Shown here in pieces: positions 17,448 to 25,747 of a stretch of 62,829 nucleotides of DNA. The position numbers were made by a program, and so were the translations under genes. Within the stretch, counting starts at the first letter, position 1. The number at the start of each line of letters is the position of its first letter. Origin of the DNA: Nocardiaceae bacterium. Lineage in GTDB: Bacteria > Actinomycetota > Actinomycetes > Mycobacteriales > Mycobacteriaceae. Below the pieces are notes generated by a model that was not told the DNA's origin, made no database searches, and saw only the letters and a list, made by a program, of their open reading frames with translations. The stretch is from positions 1 through 62,829 of the forward strand of contig JAJFUQ010000013.1 of the NCBI GenBank assembly GCA_021372355.1. The letters run 5' to 3'.

Positions 17448-19592
17448 ATGACGAACATCATTAACTGGGACAAGGACGCCGACGGCATCGTCACCCTGAC
17501 GATCGACGACCCGAGCCAGGGTGCGAACACCATGAACGAGGCGTACACCTCGTCCATGAAGGAGACGGTCGACCGTCTCGAGGCCGAGAAGGACAGCATC
17601 ACCGGTGTTGTCATCACCTCGGGTAAGAAGACCTTCTTCGCCGGTGGTGACCTCAAGAACATGATGCAGGTCGGCCCGAACGACGCGCAGCAGGTCATGG
17701 ACCTGCTCAACGACGTCAAGGGCCCGCTGCGCCGCCTCGAGCTGCTCGGCAAGCCAGTCGTCGCCGCGATCAACGGCGCCGCTCTCGGTGGTGGACTCGA
17801 GATCGCGCTCGCGTGTCACTACCGCCTCGCCGCGGACGTCAAGGGCAGCAAGATCGGTCTTCCGGAAGTGACCCTGGGTCTGCTCCCGGCCGGTGGCGGT
17901 GTCACCCGTTCCGTCCGCATGTTCGGTATCCAGAACGCGCTCATGCAGGTCCTGCTCCAGGGCCAGCAGAACGTTCCGTCCAAGGCCAAGGAAATCGGTC
18001 TCGTCAACGAGCTCGTCGGCACCGTCGAGGAACTCGTTCCGGCCGCGAAGGCATGGATCAAGGCCAACCCGGACAAGGGTGTTCAGCCGTGGGACGTCAA
18101 GGGCTACAAGATCCCGGGCGGCACCCCCTCGACTCCGGCTCTCGCCGCCAACCTCCCGGCTTTCCCGGCCAACCTGCGCAAGCAGATCAAGGGCGCCAAC
18201 ATGCCGGCGCCGCGCGCCATCATGTCGGCGGTCATCGAGGGCGCTCAGGTCGACTTCGACAGCGCTTCGCTCATCGAGTCGCGCTACTTCGTCAGCCTGC
18301 TGACCGGCCCGGTTTCGAAGAACATGATCCAGGCGTTCTTCTTCGACCTTCAGGCGATCAACAACGGTGGGTCGCGTCCGAAGGACGTCCCGAAGCGTGA
18401 GATCAAGAAGGTCGGTGTCATCGGCGCCGGAATGATGGGCGCGGGCATCGCGTACGTCACCGCCAAGGCCGGCATCCCGGTCGTCCTCAAGGACGTCACG
18501 ATCGAGGCTGCCAACAAGGGCAAGGCGTACTCGGAGAACCTCGAGGCCAAGGCTCTCTCGCGTGGCAAGACCACCGAGGAGAAGTCGAAGGCGCTGCTCG
18601 ACCTCATCACGCCGACCGCTGACCCGGCCGACTTCGCGGGTGTCGACTTCGTCATCGAGGCCGTCTTCGAGAAGCCGTCGCTGAAGAACGCGGTCTTCCA
18701 GGAGATCGAGGACATCGTCGACGCCGACGCACTGCTCGGTTCGAACACCTCGACCCTGCCGATCACGATGCTCGCTGAGGGCGTCAAGCGTCAGGAAGAC
18801 TTCATCGGTATCCACTTCTTCTCGCCGGTCGACAAGATGCCGCTCGTCGAGATCATCCGTGGTGAGAAGACCTCGGACGAGGCGCTGGCTCGTGTGTTCG
18901 ACTACACGCTCGCCATCCGCAAGACCCCGATCGTCGTGAACGACAGCCGTGGATTCTTCACCTCGCGCGTCATCGGAACGTTCATCAACGAGGCCATCGC
19001 GGCGCTCGGTGAGGGCGTGGACCCGGCGACGATCGAGCAGGCCGGTCTGCAGGCGGGTTACCCGGCTGCTCCGCTGAAGCTGTCGGACGAGCTGAACTTC
19101 GGCACCATGCAGAAGATCTTCAAGGAGACCGCTGCGGCTGCCGAAGAGGCTGGCATCGTCATCAACGACGCGGCGAAGAAGACGGGCGACATCATCGACC
19201 GCATGATCGAGGAGTTCGGTCGCCAGGGTAAGGCCCAGGGCGCCGGCTTCTACGAGTACGTCGATGGCAAGGCGGTCGGCTTCTGGCCGGAGCTGCGCAA
19301 GGTCTTCAACAGCTCGCGTGAAGAGGTCGTTCCGTTCGAGGACCTCAAGGACCGCATGCTGTTCGCCGAGGCGATCGAGACCCAGAAGTGCTTCGACGAG
19401 GGTGTTCTGACCACCACCGCCGACGCCAACATCGGTTCGATCTTCGGTATCGGATTCCAGGCCTGGACCGGTGGTGTGCACCAGTTCGTCGCCAACTACA
19501 ACGGTGAGGGCAAGGCTGCCTTCGTCAAGCGTGCCGACGAGCTCGCAGCCAAGTACGGCGAGCGTTTCAACGTTCCGGACTCGCTGCGCTGA
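17448..19592 (+). CDS. fadB: Fatty oxidation complex alpha chain (enoyl-CoA hydratase / 3-hydroxyacyl-CoA dehydrogenase)
   Basis: The 714-residue bifunctional protein has an N-terminal crotonase domain (about 1-190; oxyanion region AALGGGLEIALAC) and a dehydrogenase part starting with the NAD motif GVIGAGMMGAG at residue 323. The catalytic H456 is in GIHFFSPVDKMPLVE, and C-terminal HAD domains follow. AGGAG lies about 11 bases before ATG 17448. With fadA it forms the trifunctional beta-oxidation complex, as Rv0859-Rv0860 do in mycobacteria. A long perfect hairpin ends the operon. Confidence 0.95.
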   Translation: MTNIINWDKDADGIVTLTIDDPSQGANTMNEAYTSSMKETVDRLEAEKDSITGVVITSGKKTFFAGGDLKNMMQVGPNDAQQVMDLLNDVKGPLRRLELLGKPVVAAINGAALGGGLEIALACHYRLAADVKGSKIGLPEVTLGLLPAGGGVTRSVRMFGIQNALMQVLLQGQQNVPSKAKEIGLVNELVGTVEELVPAAKAWIKANPDKGVQPWDVKGYKIPGGTPSTPALAANLPAFPANLRKQIKGANMPAPRAIMSAVIEGAQVDFDSASLIESRYFVSLLTGPVSKNMIQAFFFDLQAINNGGSRPKDVPKREIKKVGVIGAGMMGAGIAYVTAKAGIPVVLKDVTIEAANKGKAYSENLEAKALSRGKTTEEKSKALLDLITPTADPADFAGVDFVIEAVFEKPSLKNAVFQEIEDIVDADALLGSNTSTLPITMLAEGVKRQEDFIGIHFFSPVDKMPLVEIIRGEKTSDEALARVFDYTLAIRKTPIVVNDSRGFFTSRVIGTFINEAIAALGEGVDPATIEQAGLQAGYPAAPLKLSDELNFGTMQKIFKETAAAAEEAGIVINDAAKKTGDIIDRMIEEFGRQGKAQGAGFYEYVDGKAVGFWPELRKVFNSSREEVVPFEDLKDRMLFAEAIETQKCFDEGVLTTTADANIGSIFGIGFQAWTGGVHQFVANYNGEGKAAFVKRADELAAKYGERFNVPDSLR

Positions 19593-19601
19593 TTCCCGCT
19601 C

Positions 19602-19638
19602 AATGAGCCCCGCCGGACCCGGTCCGGCGGGGCTCATT
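19602..19638 (+). terminator. Hairpin terminator after fadB
   Basis: An 18-bp perfect inverted repeat (AATGAGCCCCGCCGGACC and its complement) is separated by a single base. There is no U-tract, as is common in actinobacteria. Confidence 0.85.
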
Positions 19639-19646
19639 CGTGTCCC

Positions 19647-19723
19647 GGCCCAGATGACTGGCGATTCTCTCCGTTACGCGGCGTTTCGGCTCGGTATCTG
19701 TTGAATCGCCAGTGTTTCGGGCC
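19647..19723. repeat. Left inverted pair of the 21-bp repeat
   Basis: Arm one (19647-19667) reads GGCCC, AGATG, ACTGGCGATTC. Arm two (19703-19723) is the inverted form and reads, on the minus strand, GGCCC, GAAAC, ACTGGCGATTC. The arms are 35 bases apart. The second arm lies in the last codons of the DUF559 gene, where it encodes GPETLAIQ. Confidence 0.85.
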
Positions 19724-20570
19724 CGTCCACCAGAGCGACCAGGCACGCGCGCACGTACTCGGGCTCGAACATCACGTGCTCCCAACTGAACCGAATCACA
19801 CGCCATCCCCGGGCGACAAGGTTGGTGTACCTCTCGATGTCTTTGGCGAGAGACGTTCTGCTGCCGTGGAATTCGAACGAGTCGGCCTCGATGACGATCC
19901 GTCGTGCTTCATCCACCAGATCGGGTCTGCAGGTGAACCCGTACTCGGTGATCGTGACCTGAGGCCTGACGTCCAGGCCGGGCACATCGAGAGCGATCGA
20001 CCGAAGCACCGACTCGAATGGGTTATCGGCAAGATGAGTCGCTTCGATGGCGACGCGTAGGGCTTGGGCCCGGCCGCGTGTCTTCACCCGCCGGGCCGCC
20101 CGCAGCAGATCGTCTGATTCGACGGTCCCGCTGCGCAAGGCGGAATCAGCCACCGCGAGCGCTTGGTCGAAGGGCAAGTCCTTCGCGCAATCGATGACCG
20201 TCCGCACCTTCTTCGTCGCTTGGCCGTCGTGGTCGTCGACATCGATATCGCGAAACCAGAGCTTGATGTTCGGGTGGCTTCGAGGCGAGATCTTGCGATG
20301 CCTCGGCACTGTCACCTGATCTTTGTCGGGAGCAAGTTTTATCGGCCAGCCGTGATAGGTCGCGGCACTCTCGTGCGATGCGACACCATTCACCTTTCGT
20401 GCCGCGACCAGCCCGGATTGGGTCGTCGTCAAGGCGAAACCTCGACGTCCCGCTTTGGTGATCAGTCCCGTGCTGAGGGCCGTCCGCAAACGTCGGCGCG
20501 TGGTGAACCTCAGGAGAGTCTTGCGATCGGCGACGCCACCGAGCCGCTTGAGTGCCTCGACTGGATGCAT
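19674..20570 (-). CDS. DUF559 VSR-like endonuclease with AbiEi-type N-terminus
   Basis: The 298-residue protein starts with a winged-helix, AbiEi-like region (ALKRLGGVADRKTLLRFTT). It ends in a DUF559 domain related to very-short-patch-repair nucleases: D217 in CRPDLVDE, E228 and D230 in IVIEADSFEFHG, then RYTNLVARGWRVIRFSW. ATG 20570 is used; TTG 20588 is an alternative and neither has an SD. The gene is bracketed by four copies of a 21-bp repeat, two at each end, which hints at a mobile cassette. Similar genes are often multicopy in actinobacteria. Nuclease activity is a family inference. Confidence 0.8.
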   Translation of the reverse strand: MHPVEALKRLGGVADRKTLLRFTTRRRLRTALSTGLITKAGRRGFALTTTQSGLVAARKVNGVASHESAATYHGWPIKLAPDKDQVTVPRHRKISPRSHPNIKLWFRDIDVDDHDGQATKKVRTVIDCAKDLPFDQALAVADSALRSGTVESDDLLRAARRVKTRGRAQALRVAIEATHLADNPFESVLRSIALDVPGLDVRPQVTITEYGFTCRPDLVDEARRIVIEADSFEFHGSRTSLAKDIERYTNLVARGWRVIRFSWEHVMFEPEYVRACLVALVDGPETLAIQQIPSRNAA

Positions 20571-20623
20571 GGTGCGACTTTGCCCCAAAACCGAGATCCG
20601 TGGGATGCGCTATCCACAGGGGA

Positions 20624-20700
20624 GGCCCGAAGCACTGGCGATTCGAACGATTCACCACTGATAAGGGACCGATCTGGGTGAATCGCCAGTGATTTGGGCC
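20624..20700. repeat. Right inverted pair of the 21-bp repeat
   Basis: Arm one (20624-20644) reads GGCCC, GAAGC, ACTGGCGATTC. The inverted arm two (20680-20700) reads on the minus strand GGCCC, AAATC, ACTGGCGATTC. The spacing is again exactly 35 bases. The pair lies upstream of the DUF559 start and before the patatin promoter. Confidence 0.85.
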
Positions 20701-20809
20701 TGGCCCAGTTTCACAACCTTCGCCGGAATGTCCGGTCCCGTTCACGGCGACATAAATCTTTGCTTGCTCCTCATTCGACACGCTTAGTAGAGCGAACCGA
20801 GGAGGCGTC

Positions 20810-21493
20810 GTGAGTCGGTACACCGGAACCACCGCAACCGTCCCCAATGTCATCGATGTGCTGCGCAGGCGTCGTGACGCCGGCACTCGTCCATCCCACC
20901 GGCATGACCCCTATCGAGTGGCGATCACCATCGAGGGCGGTGGCAGTCGTGTTGCGTATCCGATGGGAATCCTGGCCGCGTTCGACGAACTGAATCTGTC
21001 GCTGGCGTTCGATGCCGTCTACGGAGTCTCGGCCGGGGCGGTCGCGGGCGCCCTGTTCGTCAGCGGGTCGGCGTCGGAGAGCCTGCCGCAATGGCCGGGG
21101 CTGATGAGCGGAGTGTGCGATTTCCGCCGGCTCGCGCGCGGTCGCACGCCGATCAACACCGAGCTGATTCTCGCCAGTTTCGAACGTGCTCGTCCCGGGA
21201 TCATCGAGCAGATGGCCAGTTCCGAGGTTCCCCTGCATCCGCTCGCCACGTGCACTCGAACGGGTCAAGGCGTCGATCTGCACCCGTACATCAAGGATGC
21301 CGAAACTTTCGGTCGCGCGGTGCGGGCGTCCGCCACGATTCCAGTGCTCGCCGGCCGCTCGATCGAACTGGGCGGCCGCCACTGGGTCGACGGGGGAGTC
21401 GCCGAGAACGTCGGATTCCGTACGGCCGTTGCGGACGGGGCGACGCATGTGGTGGTCCTGCGGTGCCGCCACGTCGGTGAGACGACCAAGTAG
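20810..21493 (+). CDS. Patatin-like phospholipase, cut short by an amber codon
   Basis: The 227-residue protein has all catalytic parts of a patatin: oxyanion loop GGGSR (43-47), nucleophile S74 in GVSAG, and D194 in the DGG motif. GTG 20810 has GGAGG about five bases upstream. TAG 21491-21493 ends it after RHVGETTK. The same frame continues past the stop for 101 more codons to TGA 21797-21799 and encodes a typical RssA/YjjU-like C-terminal tail. A nonsense mutation, sequencing error or readthrough are the options. It should hydrolyse acyl esters if active. Confidence 0.82.
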   Translation: MSRYTGTTATVPNVIDVLRRRRDAGTRPSHRHDPYRVAITIEGGGSRVAYPMGILAAFDELNLSLAFDAVYGVSAGAVAGALFVSGSASESLPQWPGLMSGVCDFRRLARGRTPINTELILASFERARPGIIEQMASSEVPLHPLATCTRTGQGVDLHPYIKDAETFGRAVRASATIPVLAGRSIELGGRHWVDGGVAENVGFRTAVADGATHVVVLRCRHVGETTK

Positions 21494-21796
21494 CCACACT
21501 GGCTCGAACATGCGAGCGTTCGTCGCTACTTCAAACGGCACTCGCCACCGGCCATCGCGACGTGGCATGCCCGATATCAGCGGGGGCTGGAGGACGATGC
21601 CACGCTCGAGCGACTCACGACCGACCCTTCGACATCTGGTCCTCGAGTACTCGAATTACGAGCGCCCGCAGACGAATACCGCATCACGCGCCTCGAACGC
21701 GACCCCGAACTCCCGCGCCGGGCGATGTACGTCGGGCGTGCGACCGGTTACCAGGCTCTCGCCGGACTCGTCGACCACATCGAAGAACCTCACCGG
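21494..21796 (+). pseudogene. Severed C-terminal part of the patatin gene
   Basis: In frame with the upstream patatin, it encodes 101 residues beginning PHWLEHASVRRYFKRHS and containing TWHARYQRGLEDDATLERL and PADEYRITRLERDPELPRRA, as in full-length relatives of about 330 residues. It has no start codon or SD of its own. The final GTGA couples directly to the amidase start, consistent with an original two-gene operon. Confidence 0.7.
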
Positions 21797-23184
21797 TGAC
21801 GAGAGTCCATGCGTTCACCGACGACGCGCTGGGTGACGATGACGCGATCGCGTTGGCGGCGCGGATCGCCTCGGGAGAGGCCCACGCGGCCGAGGTGAGA
21901 GAAGCCGCGATCGCCAGGGTCGAGAAGATCGATCCGACGCTCAATGTCGTGCGGACCGACTGCTTCGATCGCCCGCGTCGGCACACCGCGGGCCCGTTCG
22001 CAGGCGTGCCGTCCTTCATCAAGGACAACATCGACGCCGCGGGGCTGCCGACGTACATGGGGTCGTCGGCGGTCGACCCACTTCCCGCGAAGGTCGACGC
22101 TGGTCCGAGTCGTCAGTTCCTCGCGCAGGGTTTCGATCTGCTCGGCAAGTCGGCGATGCCGGAATTCGGGCTGACGGCGAGTACCGAGTCGGCCTATCGG
22201 GAACCGACGCGTAACCCGTGGAACCCGGCCTACTCGGCGGGGGGATCGTCGGGCGGCGCTGGTGCATTGGTCGCGTCGGGAGCGATCCCTCTCGCGCATG
22301 GCAACGATGGCGGCGGATCGCTTCGCATCCCGGCGGCGGCCAACGGCCTCGTCGGCCTGAAGTTGACGCCGAAGCGACTGCTCGACCGTCCGGGCGTGCG
22401 AACGCTGCCGATCGTCCTTGTCTCCGAGGGCGTGCTCACGCGAACGGTTCGCGACACCGCGCACTATCTCGTGGCTGCCGAGAGTTACCACCCCGAACTC
22501 GATCCGGTCGGCCTCGTCACGGGGCCGTCATCGCGTCGGCTGCGCATCGGCTTCCTCGTGCAGGACATCCTCGACCGCCGGGTCCATCCCGAGGTCGAAG
22601 CGACGTTGCGTTCGGCCGTTGCCGTGTTCGAGGGCCTCGGGCATCACGTCGTCGGTGAGATGCGTTTCGACGTGAGCCCGGAGTTCGTCGACGACTTCAA
22701 GACCTATTGGGCGTGGAATGCGATCTTCCAGTCGTCGGCACTCGCCGCTCTGCACGGCCGCCGGTTCGATCCCCGTGGGTTGGACCCGTTCACCAAGGGC
22801 CTGGCCCGCTTTGCCGGCCGCCGACCGCATCGACTCGTGACCGGACTCCGTCGGCTCAGTCGAACCAGACGCGCCTACCCACAGCACTTTCGGGACATCG
22901 ACGTCTTCATCACTCCCGTGGTTGCGCAGCCGGTGCCGTTGATCGGCGAACAGGCACCGACTCAGGACTTCGAGGTGCTCTTCGACAAACTCGTCGAATA
23001 CGCCGCGTTTACGCCGTTCGCGAACCTCGGTGGCGGTCCCGCGATCGCTTTGCCGCATGGCATGACGGGCTCCGGGCTGCCGGGTTCGATCCAAATCTGT
23101 GGGCGCGCGGGCGCCGAGCGAACATTGCTCGAACTGGCCTATGAGCTGGAAGCTGCGAGTCCGTTCCCCCGAATTAAGCAATGA
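21796..23184 (+). CDS. Amidase-signature family hydrolase
   Basis: The 462-residue protein has the Ser-cisSer-Lys triad of amidase-signature enzymes: K76 in FIKDN, S151 in AGGSSGGAG and S175 in DGGGSLRIPA. GTG 21796 overlaps the patatin reading-frame stop (GTGA). Such enzymes cleave carboxamides; GatA-type function is unlikely because no gatB/gatC adjoin. The substrate is unknown. It probably depends on translation of the patatin tail, so the amber codon upstream could lower its expression. Confidence 0.88.
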   Translation: MTRVHAFTDDALGDDDAIALAARIASGEAHAAEVREAAIARVEKIDPTLNVVRTDCFDRPRRHTAGPFAGVPSFIKDNIDAAGLPTYMGSSAVDPLPAKVDAGPSRQFLAQGFDLLGKSAMPEFGLTASTESAYREPTRNPWNPAYSAGGSSGGAGALVASGAIPLAHGNDGGGSLRIPAAANGLVGLKLTPKRLLDRPGVRTLPIVLVSEGVLTRTVRDTAHYLVAAESYHPELDPVGLVTGPSSRRLRIGFLVQDILDRRVHPEVEATLRSAVAVFEGLGHHVVGEMRFDVSPEFVDDFKTYWAWNAIFQSSALAALHGRRFDPRGLDPFTKGLARFAGRRPHRLVTGLRRLSRTRRAYPQHFRDIDVFITPVVAQPVPLIGEQAPTQDFEVLFDKLVEYAAFTPFANLGGGPAIALPHGMTGSGLPGSIQICGRAGAERTLLELAYELEAASPFPRIKQ

Positions 23185-23212
23185 GCGGCGGTTTCTGGGT
23201 ACCCGATGAGAC

Positions 23213-23782
23213 ATGAAGTGGTTAGGAAGTGCCGCCGCAGCGGGGTTTGCGCTGACTCTGGCGGCCTGCAGTTCGAGTGGTCCGGACGTGGAGCAGGAAC
23301 ACGGTAAGTCCCTCCAGTCGGAGGTGTCGGCGACGTCGAGTTCGGCCGCGGCGTCATCGTCGGCGAATGCGCCACGGGGTGCCTCTACCGCTGGCAGCCC
23401 CGTGATCGTCTTCGACTATCGCAGTGAAGATGCCGACCGGACCTACTACAAGTTCTCGACGCCGGGAAACGCGGAATCCTGCGTCATCTCGGTCCGCAAG
23501 GGAGATACGGAGAGCCCACCGGAATCGAACGCAACCTGTGTCCGCAAGGACGCCGTGGCTCATCAAGGTTCGTGCGACGCGTCGCATGCGACGGGCGCGG
23601 TCGTCACGTCCACGCGTGCCAACTACAGCTGTGATGCCGCACTAGGTGACTTCAAGACACTGGAATACGGCGACTCGATCGACGTCCACGGATTCAAGTG
23701 CATCTCCGAAAACGCCAAGATCACGTGCCATTTCTCCGAGCCAGGATTCACCCTGACCCGAGACAACGTCACGTTGTACTGA
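23213..23782 (+). CDS. Putative lipoprotein of unknown function
   Basis: The 189-residue protein has a signal peptide with lipobox LAAC (C19). A Ser/Ala-rich linker (SATSSSAAASSSANAP) precedes a small domain with seven further cysteines, for instance in SCVIS, ATCVRKD, GSCDASH, YSCDA and FKCISENAKITCHF. It is predicted to be anchored outside the cytoplasmic membrane with disulfides. I do not recognise the domain. Confidence 0.75.
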   Translation: MKWLGSAAAAGFALTLAACSSSGPDVEQEHGKSLQSEVSATSSSAAASSSANAPRGASTAGSPVIVFDYRSEDADRTYYKFSTPGNAESCVISVRKGDTESPPESNATCVRKDAVAHQGSCDASHATGAVVTSTRANYSCDAALGDFKTLEYGDSIDVHGFKCISENAKITCHFSEPGFTLTRDNVTLY

Positions 23783-23813
23783 ATTCTTGATCGCACTCAG
23801 ATGTACTTCTAGG

Positions 23814-24986
23814 GTGCCCGTCTTCGCCGCCCGCCGAGCGGTGATGATCTCGTTCTTCCTCAACGGTTTCGGCTTCGCGACGTGGGTCTCGCGGATTCCG
23901 GCGGTCCGCGCGGAACTCGAACTCTCCAATGGTCGACTGGGCCAGCTGCTCCTGGTGATCGCGATCGGTTCGGTGCTGACGCTGCCGACGGCGGGCGCGC
24001 TGATCAATCGCGTCGGCGCTGCTCACGTCGTGCGCATCGGAGTGTCCGCCGCGGTGCTCGGGCTGGGGACGACCGCGATCGGAACCGGGATCTTGCACAG
24101 CGTCCCGATCGTCGGCGTCGGGCTTTTCTTCTATGGCGTCGGCATCGGGTTATGGGACGTGGCGATGAACGTCGAAGGCGCCGCCGTAGAACGCGAAATC
24201 GGACGCACGATCATGCCTATTTTCCACGCGCTCTTCAGCTTGGGTGCGGTGGCTGGCGCGGTCATCGGTGCCGTCGCGACGGGTCTCGAGCTGTCGTTGG
24301 TCGCGCATATCGTGCCGATGGCGGTGCTCGCGTTCGTGATTGCCCAGATGACCGTCGGCGCCTTCCTGCCGCGCGATGCCGTCCACGCGGAGGGTCTGTC
24401 CGGGCCCGGTCGAGCGGTGCGTGCGTGGCTGGAACCGCGCACGATCCTGATCGGGTTGATGGTGTTCGCACTGGCCGTGACCGAGGGAACGGCCAACGAC
24501 TGGTTGGCGGTCGCACTGGTGGATGGCTACGCCGTGCCGCACTGGTTGGGTGTCGCCGGGTTCGTGGTCTTCGTGTCGTCGATGACTGCAGCCCGCGTGC
24601 TCGGGTCGGCGCTGGTCGATCGGTGGGGTCGCGCGGCGATGTTGTGGTCGACGATGGCGGCGGCGATCGTCGGCGTGCTTCTCATCGTGGTCGGCGGACA
24701 TCCGGTGATCGTCTTCGTGGGAATTGTGTTGTGGGGAGCGGGCGCCTCTCTGGGCTTCCCGGTCGGCATCAGTGCCGCGGCCGATGATCCGGAGCATGCC
24801 GCGGTCCGGGTCAGTGTCGTCTCGACGATCGCCTACCTGGCCTTCCTGGCCGGCCCGCCCCTACTGGGCTTGGTGGCCGACCGTATCGGCACCCTGCACG
24901 CATTGTTGGTGGTCGCGCTGCTGCTCGTGCCGAGCGCGTTGCTTGTCCCGGCGGCTGCGCACCGAACCAACAGTCGAGTCGCCTGA
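23814..24986 (+). CDS. Major facilitator superfamily transporter
   Basis: The 390-residue protein has about 12 transmembrane segments. It opens with ARRAVMISFFLNGFGFATWVSR, a beginning shared with YbjJ/FucP-like permeases. GTG 23814 is chosen because family members start just before ARRAV; TTG 23787 would add nine residues. Neither start has a strong SD. The substrate is not predictable from the sequence. The following SGNH gene is decayed. Confidence 0.82.
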   Translation: MPVFAARRAVMISFFLNGFGFATWVSRIPAVRAELELSNGRLGQLLLVIAIGSVLTLPTAGALINRVGAAHVVRIGVSAAVLGLGTTAIGTGILHSVPIVGVGLFFYGVGIGLWDVAMNVEGAAVEREIGRTIMPIFHALFSLGAVAGAVIGAVATGLELSLVAHIVPMAVLAFVIAQMTVGAFLPRDAVHAEGLSGPGRAVRAWLEPRTILIGLMVFALAVTEGTANDWLAVALVDGYAVPHWLGVAGFVVFVSSMTAARVLGSALVDRWGRAAMLWSTMAAAIVGVLLIVVGGHPVIVFVGIVLWGAGASLGFPVGISAAADDPEHAAVRVSVVSTIAYLAFLAGPPLLGLVADRIGTLHALLVVALLLVPSALLVPAAAHRTNSRVA

Positions 24987-25004
24987 ATCCTTCGGTCGTC
25001 CGCC

Positions 25005-25725
25005 GTGTTTTTCGGTACCCGACGGGTTTCCAGCACTTTCGGTGGTCAATCCCGAATCGCTTGTTGCCGTCGATCGTCCCCGAATACGGTCGCCTTGGTC
25101 GCTCCACGGCAGCCGGCTCCATGACGTCACGTCTGCGGGCGCGACCACGGCGCACATCTTGCACTCGCGGCAGCTGACCCTGACCGGCCCGCGTCCACCG
25201 CAGATCGAGGCGGTCACCCGGGACGTCACGCACGTCACGATCACGATCCGCGGTAATGATCTCGGCTTCCTTGCCTCGGTGATCAAGGTCGGTGCGCTGG
25301 GTCGGCTGGGGCGCGTCCGCCGAACTTCGGACGCAGACGGCGCTGCGCTGGTCAGTTCGTTGATTTCCATCGTCGACGGGGTCCGTCGGCGAGCACCCGG
25401 CGCACGTGTACTGCTCGTCGACTACCTGACGCTCATCGGCGATACGCCGGCCGCTGATCTGCCGTTTCCGTATCGCGAGACCGAGGCGATGCGCGAGACC
25501 GAACGTCGGCTACAGGAATCCACTCGTCGCGCGGCTGACAAATCGGGTGCCGACCTGGTCGCTGTCTCGCAGACGAGTCGCAACCACGGGATTGCCGCTT
25601 CCGAGTCGTGGGTCGCCGGATGGGAGATCTGGGTGCCCTGGTCGGGGCGACCGCTTCCGTTCCATCCCAACGCCCTCGGAATGCGGCATATCGCCGATGA
25701 GGTGCTCACCCATTGCCGCGCTTGA
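25005..25725 (+). pseudogene. SGNH/GDSL hydrolase, frameshifted and decayed
   Basis: The 5' part from GTG 25005 reads VFFGTRRVSS, QSRIACCRRSSPN and TVALVA, recalling the GDS block and CxRSxRNYxxLVA stretch of actinobacterial SGNH lipases. The frame then shifts near 25100-25112 and resumes as GSRLHDVTSAGATTAHIL, block III RGNDLGF and the final FHPNALGMRHIADEV. The GDS serine block is no longer recognisable (GTR). A frameshift plus loss of the nucleophile block indicate a pseudogene. Confidence 0.7.
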
Positions 25726-25747
25726 TCACAGCGCCGAGAATCGGCTC

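Noticed and set aside
17421..19637. A 738-residue minus-strand frame opposite fadB
   Set aside because: It mirrors the codon pattern of fadB and its product is low-complexity Arg/Asp/Leu sequence with no motif.
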